NCBI GenBank assembly: GCA_030700195.1
Contig: JAUYKD010000020.1
Span: forward strand, 1 to 11,383
DNA from: Candidatus Nealsoniibacteriota bacterium
GTDB taxonomy: Bacteria > Patescibacteriota > Minisyncoccia > Minisyncoccales > MHMH01
DNA: 11,383 nucleotides
Direction of reading: 5' to 3'
The notes beneath the pieces are model-generated. The model saw only the letters and a list, made by a program, of their open reading frames with translations, was not told the origin of the DNA and searched no databases. This document shows positions 1-5,661 of this stretch, one piece after another. The translations under genes and the position numbers were made by a program. Each line of letters begins with the position of its first letter. The first letter of the stretch is position 1.

Positions 1-27
1 TGCGCTGGTTCATATGATATCCTACAC
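1..27 (+). repeat. Left terminal inverted repeat of the IS
   Basis: Contains GGTTCA (7-12) and GATATCC (16-22), matched in inverted order by GGATATC (1091-1097) and TGAACC (1102-1107) at the right end. The transposase start lies 19 nt inside this end. Confidence 0.65.
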
Positions 28-45
28 TTAGAGCTTTAAAAAACT

Positions 46-1083
46 ATGAAAGGAAAGTATAGTGGCAGGCATATGACAATATATGGCTCCGTCCTGCCCG
101 GCGCAATTAGTTTGGCTAACTGGGCAGCAAAGACAAACATCACAGAAAAAGCCAAACAAAGATTAAGGGTTGTTGATTGGTTAAGATTCCATAACAACAA
201 TGTCAGTCTGACAGCTAGACACTTTGGATTAAACAGGGAAACGGTCGGGATTTGGCTGAGAAAATTCCGGCGAGCAGGAATGTTGGGCTTGAATGATGGA
301 TCCCACAGGCCGAAGAATGTCAGAAAGCCGACAACCAGTTGGGAAATAGTTAATGAAATTATTAAAACTAGGAAACAATATCCGGCCTGGTCGAAGTATA
401 AAATAAAGAGAATATTATCCAGACAGAATATCGTCGTTTCTGCCAGCACCATCGGCAGAGTATTAAAAAGAAAGGATCTGATTAGTAAGAAGATATCAGT
501 GAAAAGAAACAGAGCTGCCAAGAATCCCAGAAAGAGGTTCCCCAAGGGATTAAGAATAGCTTTTGCTGGAGATATGGTGCAAGTGGATACCAAGCACGTT
601 AATTTAATGGGCGGAAAAAGAATATATCAATTCACTGCCATAGACGTCTTAACCAAGAAAAGAGTATTGAGATATTATCCATCCTTGGCTTCTAAAAATG
701 GCGCTGACTTCCTAAGATATTATCTGGCAAGGTTTGCATTTCAGACCAGAGCTATCCAAACAGACAATGGACCAGAATTCCTGAAACACTTTGACGTTTT
801 ATGCAAAGAACTGAATATTCCCCATTACTTCATCTATCCCAGAACTCCCAAGCAGAACACCTACGTTGAAGTTTCTCATTTAGCTGACAAGAATGAATTT
901 TATCTGCAAGGAAACATCGGCTGCGACATCAAATCAATGCAAAAAAGATTGGAGGAGTGGGAATATGTCTGGAATCATGTCAGACCCCACGAGGCGCTTA
1001 ATTATCTGACTCCAGATGAATACTTGGACAGGCTACAATTTATTCCATTATCAACTCAAAAAGTCATCGTATTACAAACTTAA
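46..1083 (+). CDS. IS481-like DDE transposase
   Basis: Catalyses cut/join reactions moving the surrounding insertion sequence. The 345-aa protein has an N-terminal helix-turn-helix region (about 37-75) that should bind the element ends, a second HTH-like stretch (about 115-143), and an integrase (rve) core. Catalytic residues that can be read are D181 (VQVDTKH), D240 (QTDNGPEF) and E275 (QNTYVE), giving a DD(34)E spacing. The C-terminal HVRPHEALNYLTPDEYL block (311-327) is characteristic of IS481/IS3-type enzymes. The length is normal for IS481, with no frameshift or internal stop, so it may be active. The ATG at 46 has no clear Shine-Dalgarno; an in-frame ATG at 73 is the alternative start and would remove nine residues without touching any domain. 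The family assignment (IS481 rather than another rve subgroup) is inferred from motif style and the single-ORF layout. Confidence 0.9.
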   Translation: MKGKYSGRHMTIYGSVLPGAISLANWAAKTNITEKAKQRLRVVDWLRFHNNNVSLTARHFGLNRETVGIWLRKFRRAGMLGLNDGSHRPKNVRKPTTSWEIVNEIIKTRKQYPAWSKYKIKRILSRQNIVVSASTIGRVLKRKDLISKKISVKRNRAAKNPRKRFPKGLRIAFAGDMVQVDTKHVNLMGGKRIYQFTAIDVLTKKRVLRYYPSLASKNGADFLRYYLARFAFQTRAIQTDNGPEFLKHFDVLCKELNIPHYFIYPRTPKQNTYVEVSHLADKNEFYLQGNIGCDIKSMQKRLEEWEYVWNHVRPHEALNYLTPDEYLDRLQFIPLSTQKVIVLQT

Positions 1084-1085
1084 TG

Positions 1086-1113
1086 GTGGCGGATATCTAT
1101 CTGAACCTAGACA
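1086..1113 (-). repeat. Right terminal inverted repeat of the IS
   Basis: Starts 2 nt after the transposase stop codon. Its reverse complement begins TGTC and carries GGTTCA and GATATCC blocks matching the left end, with a one-base length difference between those blocks. Confidence 0.65.
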
Positions 1114-1117
1114 CGAT

Positions 1118-1147
1118 CACCTTCGTCCCGCTATGCGGGACTCGGTA
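1118..1147 (+). repeat. 30-nt palindromic repeat, copy A
   Basis: Contains a perfect 7-bp stem GTCCCGC-TAT-GCGGGAC (1125-1141) flanked by CACCTTC and TCGGTA. An identical 30-nt copy occurs at 1173-1202 and a 26-nt version with an altered loop precedes tsaD (5691-5716). No U-tract follows, so it does not look like a terminator. Confidence 0.85.
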
Positions 1148-1153
1148 CTAGTC

Positions 1154-1170
1154 GATGACTTTCTGTCATC
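1154..1170 (+). repeat. Hairpin between the two palindromic repeats
   Basis: GATGAC-TTTCT-GTCATC forms a 6-bp stem in the spacer between copies A and B, so three hairpins sit in a row between the IS end and the tRNA-Arg promoter. Confidence 0.6.
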
Positions 1171-1172
1171 TC

Positions 1173-1202
1173 CACCTTCGTCCCGCTATGCGGGACTCGG
1201 TA
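1173..1202 (+). repeat. 30-nt palindromic repeat, copy B
   Basis: Identical over all 30 bases to copy A, 55 nt downstream. The stem GTCCCGC-TAT-GCGGGAC occupies 1180-1196. It ends one base before the -35 box of the tRNA-Arg promoter. Confidence 0.85.
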
Positions 1203-1203
1203 T

Positions 1204-1232
1204 TTGATTTTAATGAATTTTTATAGTATATT
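1204..1232 (+). promoter_or_regulatory. Sigma70-type promoter for tRNA-Arg (and recG)
   Basis: TTGATT (1204-1209), a 17-nt spacer and TATATT (1227-1232). Transcription would start near 1239, about 7 nt before the mature tRNA. No terminator lies between the tRNA and recG, so this promoter probably serves both. Confidence 0.6.
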
Positions 1233-1245
1233 TAAAAAGTAATCT

Positions 1246-1318
1246 GCGCTCGTAGTTCAATGGATAGAATGCAAGGTTGCGGACCTTGAGATTGCAGGTT
1301 CGAGTCCTGCCGAGCGCA
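1246..1318 (+). tRNA. tRNA-Arg(GCG)
   Basis: A 73-nt cloverleaf. The acceptor GCGCTCG pairs with CGAGCGC, the D-stem is GTTC/GAAT, the anticodon stem CAAGG/CCTTG encloses loop TTGCGGA, the variable loop is AGATT, and the T-arm is GCAGG-TTCGAGT-CCTGC. The discriminator is A and CCA is not encoded. The anticodon is GCG (1279-1281), reading CGC and CGU. The D-loop carries A20 and the anticodon C35, both standard arginine identity elements. Bacteria normally read these codons with ACG edited to ICG by TadA, so a genomic GCG is notable. Confidence 0.93.
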
Positions 1319-1386
1319 CACAGGTTCGTCCTGTCATACGACAGGACGCCCCGTCGAATGACGGGGCGAGTCCTGCCGAGCGCACA
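1295..1386 (+). repeat. Tandem duplication of the tRNA-Arg 3' end with two hairpins inserted in the copy
   Basis: The last 26 nt of the tRNA region (1295-1320, T-arm to acceptor plus CA) are repeated immediately after it (1321-1386). In the second copy the T-loop is split: CAGGTTCG (1321-1328), then 40 extra bases, then the remaining 18 nt (1369-1386) exactly as in the original. The extra bases, with one flanking G, form two abutting perfect hairpins with 8-bp stems and 4-nt loops: GTCCTGTC-ATAC-GACAGGAC (1328-1347) and GCCCCGTC-GAAT-GACGGGGC (1348-1367). The last base of the copy is the A of the recG start codon. Confidence 0.9.
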
Positions 1387-3500
1387 TGCAATTATCAACC
1401 CCCATAGAACAAATAACGCGGGTTGGCCCAATTTACCAAAAACGGCTTAAAAAACTTGGTATTAAAACAGTCGGAGATCTCCTTTTACACCTTCCTCATA
1501 GATATGAGGATTTTTCAAATATATCTCCTATCGCTAAAGTAAAAATTAATGAAACCTGCTGTTTGCAAGGAAAAATCCTTGAGATAAAAACAATCAGAAC
1601 CTTTAGAAAAAGAATGTCTATAACAGAAGCTGTTATCACAGACGCCACAGGAGCCGTTAAAGCCGTTTGGTTCAACCAGCCCTATTTAGTCAATGTTTTA
1701 AAGCCAAAAGACAATATTTGCCTTGTCGGCAAGATTGTTTCTGACAAATACGGCCTCTGCTTATCAAATCCGGCGTATGAAAAGCTAGGCGAAGGAGAAT
1801 TAACCCATACGGGCAGAATAATTTCTATTTACCCCGAAACCAGCGGACTTTCATCAAGATGGCTAAGGTACGTCATAAAACAGGTTTTAATAAACTCTTT
1901 AAATGAAACAAAAGAAATACTGCCAGACAAAGTTATAAAAGAACATCGTCTTTTGCCTTTAAAAAATGCTTTGTGGCAAGTTCATTTCCCGGACTCCATG
2001 AGCCTGGCTCAAAAAGCCAGAGAAAGATTTTCTTTCGAGGGGCTGTTTGTTTTATCTTTATGGATTCTAATGGAAAGAAATAAAATCTCCAGCAAAAAGG
2101 CGTTTGCCGTTCCTTTAAATCTGGCTCTTGTCCAAAGATTCGTTAAGTCCCTGCCTTTTAAGCTGACCGATGCCCAAAAAAAAGCCACCTGGCAGATATT
2201 AAAAGACATAGAAAAACCAAGGCCCATGAACCGCCTTTTGGAAGGAGACGTGGGCTCTGGAAAAACAGTGGTGGCCACCATAGCCGCCTTGAACTTAATG
2301 AGAGCCGGCTATCAAACAGTTATTATGGCTCCAACAGAAATTCTGGCCAAACAGCATTTTAAAACGGTCAGCAAGCTTTTAGAAGGATTCAAGCTTGATG
2401 TTGGTCTTTTAACCGGCAAGGAAGATAAGTTTGTTTCAAAAAAGCTGAATAACGACACCATAGAAATTTCAAGGAAGAAACTTCTTGAAAAAGCCCTGCA
2501 TAACGAAATAAACATCTTAATAGGCACTCATGCTTTAATCCAAGACCAGGTCAAGTTTGAAAAACTCGGTTTAGTTATACTGGATGAACAGCACAGGTTC
2601 GGAGTAGAACAAAGAGCCAAACTGACCAAACAAGAAACCCTTCCTCATTTGTTATCAATGACAGCCACGCCTATCCCCCGCACCTTGGCTTTAACTATTT
2701 ACGGAGACCTTGATCTTTCTTTAATTAAAGAGCTTCCTAAGGGAAGAAAAAAAGTAATAACTAAGGTTGTCCCGCCGATCGACAGAAATAAAACTTACTC
2801 TTTCATAAAAAAAGAAGTCAGAAAAGGCAGGCAGGTCTTTGTTATCTGTCCAAGGATTGAGGCAAAGAGGTCCGACCTTGACGGAAAAAAGGTCGGACCT
2901 CAAAGCTGGTCAGAAGTAAAAGCCGTCAAAGAAGAATACGAAAAGCTTTCAAAAAAGGTATTTCCTGACCTTAGGGTAGGCATACTGCACGGTAAACTGG
3001 CCATGAAAGAAAAAGAAAGAACTATGAGGGATTTTCACAATAAAAAAACAGACATTCTTGTTTCAACGTCGGTGGTTGAAGTCGGAGTAGATATACCCAA
3101 TGCCAGCGTTATGCTGATAGAAGGAGCTGAAAGGTTCGGCTTAGCCCAGCTCCATCAATTCAGAGGAAGGGTGGGCAGGAGCAAATACCAATCCTATTGT
3201 TTTTTATTCACCGACTCTCCTTCCAGGAAAACCAATCAAAGATTAAAAGCTCTAATCACCTGCGATAATGGATTTGAATTAGCAGAAAAAGACTTGCAAA
3301 TAAGAGGGCCCGGTGATTTTTCCGGCCAAAGACAATGGGGCATTCCTGATATTGCCATGGCTTCTTTAAAAGACATGTCCCTTATTGAGAAAACAAGAAC
3401 GGCCGCCAAACAATTACTTGAAGAAGATCCAAAGCTTAAAAAATACCCTGCTCTTCAAGATAAGTTGAAGGTATTTCAAGAAAGAATACATTTAGAATAA
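1386..3500 (+). CDS. recG: ATP-dependent DNA helicase RecG
   Basis: Branch-migrating helicase that regresses stalled forks and processes Holliday junctions; cytoplasmic. The 704 residues are slightly above the usual 680-700. The N-terminal wedge region carries the typical opening (TRVGPIYQKRLKKLGIKTVGDLL) and an OB-like domain. Helicase motifs are Walker A GDVGSGKT (287-294), motif II DEQH (400-403), TATPIPRT as motif III, and FRGRVGRS (592-599) as motif VI. The start at 1386 is fixed by the conserved N-terminus but has no Shine-Dalgarno: the ATG begins on the last base of the duplicated tRNA-Arg 3' end, so translation may be leaderless-like after tRNA processing or depend on local structure. 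Residues about 494-506 are encoded by an 11-bp inverted repeat that looks inserted in frame. Probably co-transcribed with tRNA-Arg; it converges on ychF with a 3-nt gap. Confidence 0.96.
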   Translation: MQLSTPIEQITRVGPIYQKRLKKLGIKTVGDLLLHLPHRYEDFSNISPIAKVKINETCCLQGKILEIKTIRTFRKRMSITEAVITDATGAVKAVWFNQPYLVNVLKPKDNICLVGKIVSDKYGLCLSNPAYEKLGEGELTHTGRIISIYPETSGLSSRWLRYVIKQVLINSLNETKEILPDKVIKEHRLLPLKNALWQVHFPDSMSLAQKARERFSFEGLFVLSLWILMERNKISSKKAFAVPLNLALVQRFVKSLPFKLTDAQKKATWQILKDIEKPRPMNRLLEGDVGSGKTVVATIAALNLMRAGYQTVIMAPTEILAKQHFKTVSKLLEGFKLDVGLLTGKEDKFVSKKLNNDTIEISRKKLLEKALHNEINILIGTHALIQDQVKFEKLGLVILDEQHRFGVEQRAKLTKQETLPHLLSMTATPIPRTLALTIYGDLDLSLIKELPKGRKKVITKVVPPIDRNKTYSFIKKEVRKGRQVFVICPRIEAKRSDLDGKKVGPQSWSEVKAVKEEYEKLSKKVFPDLRVGILHGKLAMKEKERTMRDFHNKKTDILVSTSVVEVGVDIPNASVMLIEGAERFGLAQLHQFRGRVGRSKYQSYCFLFTDSPSRKTNQRLKALITCDNGFELAEKDLQIRGPGDFSGQRQWGIPDIAMASLKDMSLIEKTRTAAKQLLEEDPKLKKYPALQDKLKVFQERIHLE
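2867..2901 (+). repeat. In-frame inverted repeat inside recG
   Basis: GAGGTCCGACC (2867-2877) and its exact reverse complement GGTCGGACCTC (2891-2901) are separated by 13 nt. It encodes residues K494 to Q506 (RSDLDGKKVGP core) between helicase motifs, in a variable loop after the CPRIE strand. The same core, GAGGTCCGACCTC, forms the tip of the terminator after hsp20. Confidence 0.8.
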
Positions 3501-3503
3501 GTT

Positions 3504-4571
3504 TTAAGCGTTGTGTTTTATCTCAATCACATCTCCGTCGCAAACAGCATATTCTTTGCCTTCAGTCCTGATTAACCCTTTTTCTTTTGCTTTAACAAAT
3601 CCTCCAACTTCAATCAGTTTGGCCCAGTTAATAACTTCGGCTTTAATAAAGCTAGATTCAAAGTCGCTATGAATGGCTCCGCCGGCTTGAGGCGCTTTAG
3701 CTCCCTTTTTAAGCGTCCAAGCCCTTGTTTCGTCTTCTCCGGTAGTTAAAAAGGTTATTAAATCAAGAATTTCATACGCCTTTTTAATCAGCTCGTCGAG
3801 CTCTGACTTTTGAGGCAATCCCAAAGATTCTCTTTCTTCTTGAGTTAAATTAATTGCTTCAAACTCGTTCATAACGTCAATAATTAAAAAAGGCCAGTTA
3901 TTTTTCTCAAACTTAGTAATTATTTCTTCATCAACCTCTTCATCCTTCCCGTTTAAAAGATAAAGTCTTGGCTTAACGGTTAAAAGCTGGTAATTATTCA
4001 GAATCTTTTTTTCTTCGTCAACAAAAACCTGCTCGCTTAAAACCTTACCCTCTTCCAACAGCTCTTTTGTCTTTTTTAAAAGATTTGATTCTTTAACAGC
4101 TTCTTTTTTATTGGCCCTGACATCGCTTTCAATTTCATTTAATCTTTTACTGACGGTTTCTAAATCTTTAAGTATCAGCTCTGTATCAAGTATTTCTTTT
4201 TCGTCCAAAGGATTAATTTGGGCCTGAGTGGCTACAATGTCTTCCTTTTTAAAAGCGCGCAAGACATAAACTATGGCATCGGTTTCCCTAATGTTAGCCA
4301 AGAATTTATTGCCCAAGCCCTCGCCCTTATTGGCTCCCTTAACCAATCCGGCAATATCAAAAAACTCAATGGTTGTATAAATCTTCTTTTTTGATTTGGT
4401 TAATTCAGCCAGCTTTTCCACTCTTTCATCAGGCACGGCCACCACGCCCACGTTGGGATCTATGGTGCAAAAAGGATAATTGGCTTTATCAACTTGTTTT
4501 TTGGTTAATGTTTCAAATAGCGTTGATTTGCCGACGTTGGGCAAACCCACTATTCCTATTGAAAGTGGCAT
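3504..4571 (-). CDS. ychF: Redox-/ribosome-associated P-loop NTPase YchF (OLA1 family)
   Basis: Universal TRAFAC-class NTPase of the Obg/YchF group, usually ATP-preferring and binding ribosomes. The 355 residues match the usual 360 or so. Visible motifs are the P-loop GLPNVGKS (9-16), the switch II region FFDIAGLVKGA (71-80), the EGLGNKFLANIRETDAI block (84-100), a helical coiled-coil insert (about 128-195), the base-recognition element NGKD (207-210), and a C-terminal TGS domain (about 272-353) with TTGEDETRAW and the closing EGKEYAVCDGDVIE. Most YchF proteins have N-x-x-E at the base-recognition site, which loosens guanine specificity; here the fourth residue is Asp. The start ATG has an AGGA 7 nt upstream. 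The gene is monocistronic and convergent with recG, with no terminator visible in the 3-nt gap. Confidence 0.96.
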   Translation of the reverse strand: MPLSIGIVGLPNVGKSTLFETLTKKQVDKANYPFCTIDPNVGVVAVPDERVEKLAELTKSKKKIYTTIEFFDIAGLVKGANKGEGLGNKFLANIRETDAIVYVLRAFKKEDIVATQAQINPLDEKEILDTELILKDLETVSKRLNEIESDVRANKKEAVKESNLLKKTKELLEEGKVLSEQVFVDEEKKILNNYQLLTVKPRLYLLNGKDEEVDEEIITKFEKNNWPFLIIDVMNEFEAINLTQEERESLGLPQKSELDELIKKAYEILDLITFLTTGEDETRAWTLKKGAKAPQAGGAIHSDFESSFIKAEVINWAKLIEVGGFVKAKEKGLIRTEGKEYAVCDGDVIEIKHNA

Positions 4572-4603
4572 AATGTTATCCTAACAAAAATTTTAATCAT
4601 TGG

Positions 4604-4738
4604 CGACTATGAAAAATAAAAACTATCGACAAAAACTGTTTGCCCGAGGACTTGCAGAATTATTAATTTTATATTAAAGTATCCCTATTCTATCTCTGGG
4701 CAGAGAGATATAAAAACAGAACATTAAAAACATAGTCG
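4604..4738. other. Intergenic region between divergent ychF and the 182-aa gene
   Basis: CGACTATG (4604-4611) recurs inverted as CATAGTCG (4731-4738). Between them lie TTGCAG (4652-4657), a 17-nt spacer and TAAAGT (4675-4680), a weak candidate promoter for the downstream gene, then a hairpin TATCTCT-GGGCAG-AGAGATA (4691-4710). The inverted octamers may be chance, and nothing here encodes a protein. Confidence 0.35.
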
Positions 4739-4741
4739 ATG

Positions 4742-4767
4742 GTCTAGAAAGGCCTAGACGATTGGAG
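4742..4767 (+). promoter_or_regulatory. Leader hairpin and Shine-Dalgarno of the 182-aa gene
   Basis: GTCTAG-AAAGGC-CTAGAC (4742-4759) is a perfect 6-bp stem ending 4 nt before GGAG (4764-4767), which stands 5 nt from the ATG. The closeness suggests an effect on ribosome access, but this is inference. Confidence 0.45.
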
Positions 4768-4772
4768 AAAAA

Positions 4773-5321
4773 ATGACTATAAATGAACAACTAACGCAAA
4801 CCAGTCTATTAGAAATGGCAAGTCGGCTAGTGATCGTTCGAGCGTGGAGAAAGTGGGAAAAAGAAGGACCAATGTTGAAGATTGAATTAGTAACCCTACT
4901 AAAGAATGCTCCGCTAGTGCCTACTTCTTTAATCCACGTCTTTTACGCAGTGAATATTTTTGTAACACCCGACGAAGAATCTTGGTTTAATAAACCAACA
5001 TGGCGCATAGAAAAACATTTTAAACCAGAAATAGAGCAAGTGGCTCAGAATATTCTGAATTCCTGGAAAGAGTATACTCCAGAACTTTGTACGGGTCTTT
5101 CAGCTTTTGCCTGTCGTATTAGAGATTCTATTCCTCATAAGGTCACACAAATACCTGTGGAACATCTCTCTCTTCTAATTAACTACGTTCGGCTTTATAC
5201 GTTACTTGAGACTGATTCGGGAAAAAGAGAGATTGCTTTCCTGCTCCAACGATTCAATGGATTTATCCAAAATAGGATAGCCAAATGGGATCATTTTGGA
5301 GAAATGATGTCTAGCTCTTAA
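4773..5321 (+). CDS. Hypothetical protein, 182 aa, unrecognised
   Basis: I do not recognise a family. The product looks soluble and mostly helical, with no signal peptide or membrane segment. It has six tryptophans (W25, W28, W71, W77, W98, W172), two cysteines (C106, C114), and a basic/aromatic RAWRKWEKE patch near the N-terminus. The start is well supported by GGAG 5 nt upstream, stronger than for most genes here. It stands alone: ychF diverges from it, a strong terminator follows at once, and the tRNA-Glu unit beyond runs the other way. Roughly six of its ten or so arginine codons are CGN, whereas the housekeeping genes mostly use AGA/AGG, which suggests later acquisition. A self-contained unit of leader hairpin, gene and terminator resembles a mobile or accessory cassette; function unknown. 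Confidence 0.75.
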   Translation: MTINEQLTQTSLLEMASRLVIVRAWRKWEKEGPMLKIELVTLLKNAPLVPTSLIHVFYAVNIFVTPDEESWFNKPTWRIEKHFKPEIEQVAQNILNSWKEYTPELCTGLSAFACRIRDSIPHKVTQIPVEHLSLLINYVRLYTLLETDSGKREIAFLLQRFNGFIQNRIAKWDHFGEMMSSS

Positions 5322-5341
5322 TCCCAACTCACCTCATCAAT

Positions 5342-5377
5342 AAAAGACTCTGCTGCTGCCCCGGTAGAGTCTTTTTT
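5342..5377 (+). terminator. Intrinsic terminator after the 182-aa gene
   Basis: AAAAGACTCT (5342-5351) pairs perfectly with AGAGTCTTTT (5366-5375) around a 14-nt GC-rich loop, and the run of T continues to 5377. It begins 20 nt after the stop codon. Confidence 0.88.
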
Positions 5378-5390
5378 ATTTCCTACAAAC

Positions 5391-5416
5391 TAAAAACCCG
5401 AGAGAAATTCTCGAGT
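5391..5416 (-). terminator. Intrinsic terminator, minus strand, distal to tRNA-Glu
   Basis: Read on the minus strand, ACTCGAGA-ATTTC-TCTCGGGT forms an 8-bp stem with one G-U pair, followed by TTTTA. It closes the minus-strand unit holding the degenerate tRNA-like copy. Confidence 0.6.
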
Positions 5417-5425
5417 AAGATTCTG

Positions 5426-5494
5426 CGGTCCCACGGGGAGTCGAAGAGTTGCCCGAAGGCCACAAGGGGGCGGGGTTCTCACCACAATGAGACC
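5426..5494 (-). pseudogene. Degenerate tRNA-Glu-like copy
   Basis: Bases 5424-5445 repeat exactly the 22 nt at the 3' end of tRNA-Glu (5536-5557), that is, acceptor, T-stem 3' half and T-loop. At the other end GGTCTCA (minus strand, 5494-5488) can pair with TGGGACC to give a 7-bp acceptor-like stem with one wobble. The interior (69 nt in total) has no intact T-stem, D-arm or anticodon arm, but does contain GGCC-TTCG-GGC. It is best read as a broken tRNA copy or a rearranged duplication, not a functional tRNA. Confidence 0.6.
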
Positions 5495-5504
5495 ACAAAT
5501 AAAT

Positions 5505-5530
5505 TTTTACATCTCTTAAGAGATGTAAAA
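5505..5530 (-). terminator. Perfect 26-nt palindrome; terminator of tRNA-Glu
   Basis: TTTTACATCTCTT (5505-5517) is followed directly by its exact reverse complement (5518-5530). On the minus strand it starts 7 nt after the tRNA-Glu 3' end, folds as an 11-bp stem with a TTAA loop, and is followed by ATTTATTT. It is AT-rich for a terminator but correctly placed. Confidence 0.65.
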
Positions 5531-5537
5531 TTCACTG

Positions 5538-5609
5538 CGGTCCCACGGGGAGTCGAACCCCGGTTGCCACATTGAAAGCGTGGCGTCCTAACCATTAGAC
5601 GATGGGACC
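5538..5609 (-). tRNA. tRNA-Glu(TTC)
   Basis: A 72-nt cloverleaf. Acceptor GGTCCCA/TGGGACC, D-arm GTCT-AATGGTTA-GGAC, anticodon stem CCACG/TGTGG (one G-U) with loop CTTTCAA giving anticodon TTC, variable loop CAAC, T-arm CGGGG-TTCGACT-CCCCG, discriminator G. CCA is not encoded. Its last 22 nt are repeated about 112 nt further along the same strand. Confidence 0.95.
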
Positions 5610-5617
5610 TCGCCTGT

Positions 5618-5645
5618 ATTTTACCCTAAATTTGAAAAAAGACAA
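5618..5645 (-). promoter_or_regulatory. Promoter for tRNA-Glu
   Basis: Minus strand: TTGTCT (5645-5640), a 16-nt spacer and TAAAAT (5623-5618), with the tRNA beginning 8 nt after the -10 box. It overlaps the divergent tsaD promoter. Confidence 0.55.
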
Positions 5646-5660
5646 GGAAAAAGCTAAGAT
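5632..5660 (+). promoter_or_regulatory. Promoter for the tsaD-valS-prsW-hsp20 operon
   Basis: TTGAAA (5632-5637), a 17-nt spacer and TAAGAT (5655-5660). The expected start near 5667 would give a leader of about 50 nt made almost wholly of two hairpins. The elements interleave with those of the tRNA-Glu promoter on the other strand. Confidence 0.55.
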
Positions 5661-5661
5661 A

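Larger units (their letters stand above)
1..1113 (+). mobile_element. IS481-like insertion sequence, near complete
   Basis: One DDE transposase gene is bracketed by imperfect terminal inverted repeats. The left end (1-27) and the reverse complement of the right end (1086-1113) both begin TG, share GGTTCA and GATATCC blocks, and finish in CAC, about 20 of 28 positions with one gap. Ends beginning TG fit the IS481 family. The left boundary coincides with the first base of the window, so the outer end and any target-site duplication cannot be checked. The right end stops only 4 nt before a pair of palindromic repeats. Confidence 0.72.

Noticed and set aside
1118..1202. Two identical 30-nt repeats with a 25-nt spacer, resembling a minimal CRISPR array
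   Set aside because: Only two units, the spacer itself contains a hairpin, no cas genes are present, and a third copy stands alone before tsaD. A palindromic repeat family fits better.
1016..1207. A 63-aa frame across the transposase end and the palindromic repeats
   Set aside because: It overlaps the transposase in another frame and its C-terminal part is only repeat sequence.
4604..4738. Inverted octamers CGACTATG/CATAGTCG as ends of a mobile element
   Set aside because: Eight bases are too few to exclude chance, and the enclosed 119 nt carry no gene or matching direct repeats.
5424..5557. attL/attR pair of an integrated genetic element at tRNA-Glu
   Set aside because: The 22-nt repeats are about 112 nt apart with no integrase or cargo between, so a conventional integrative element is not supported.
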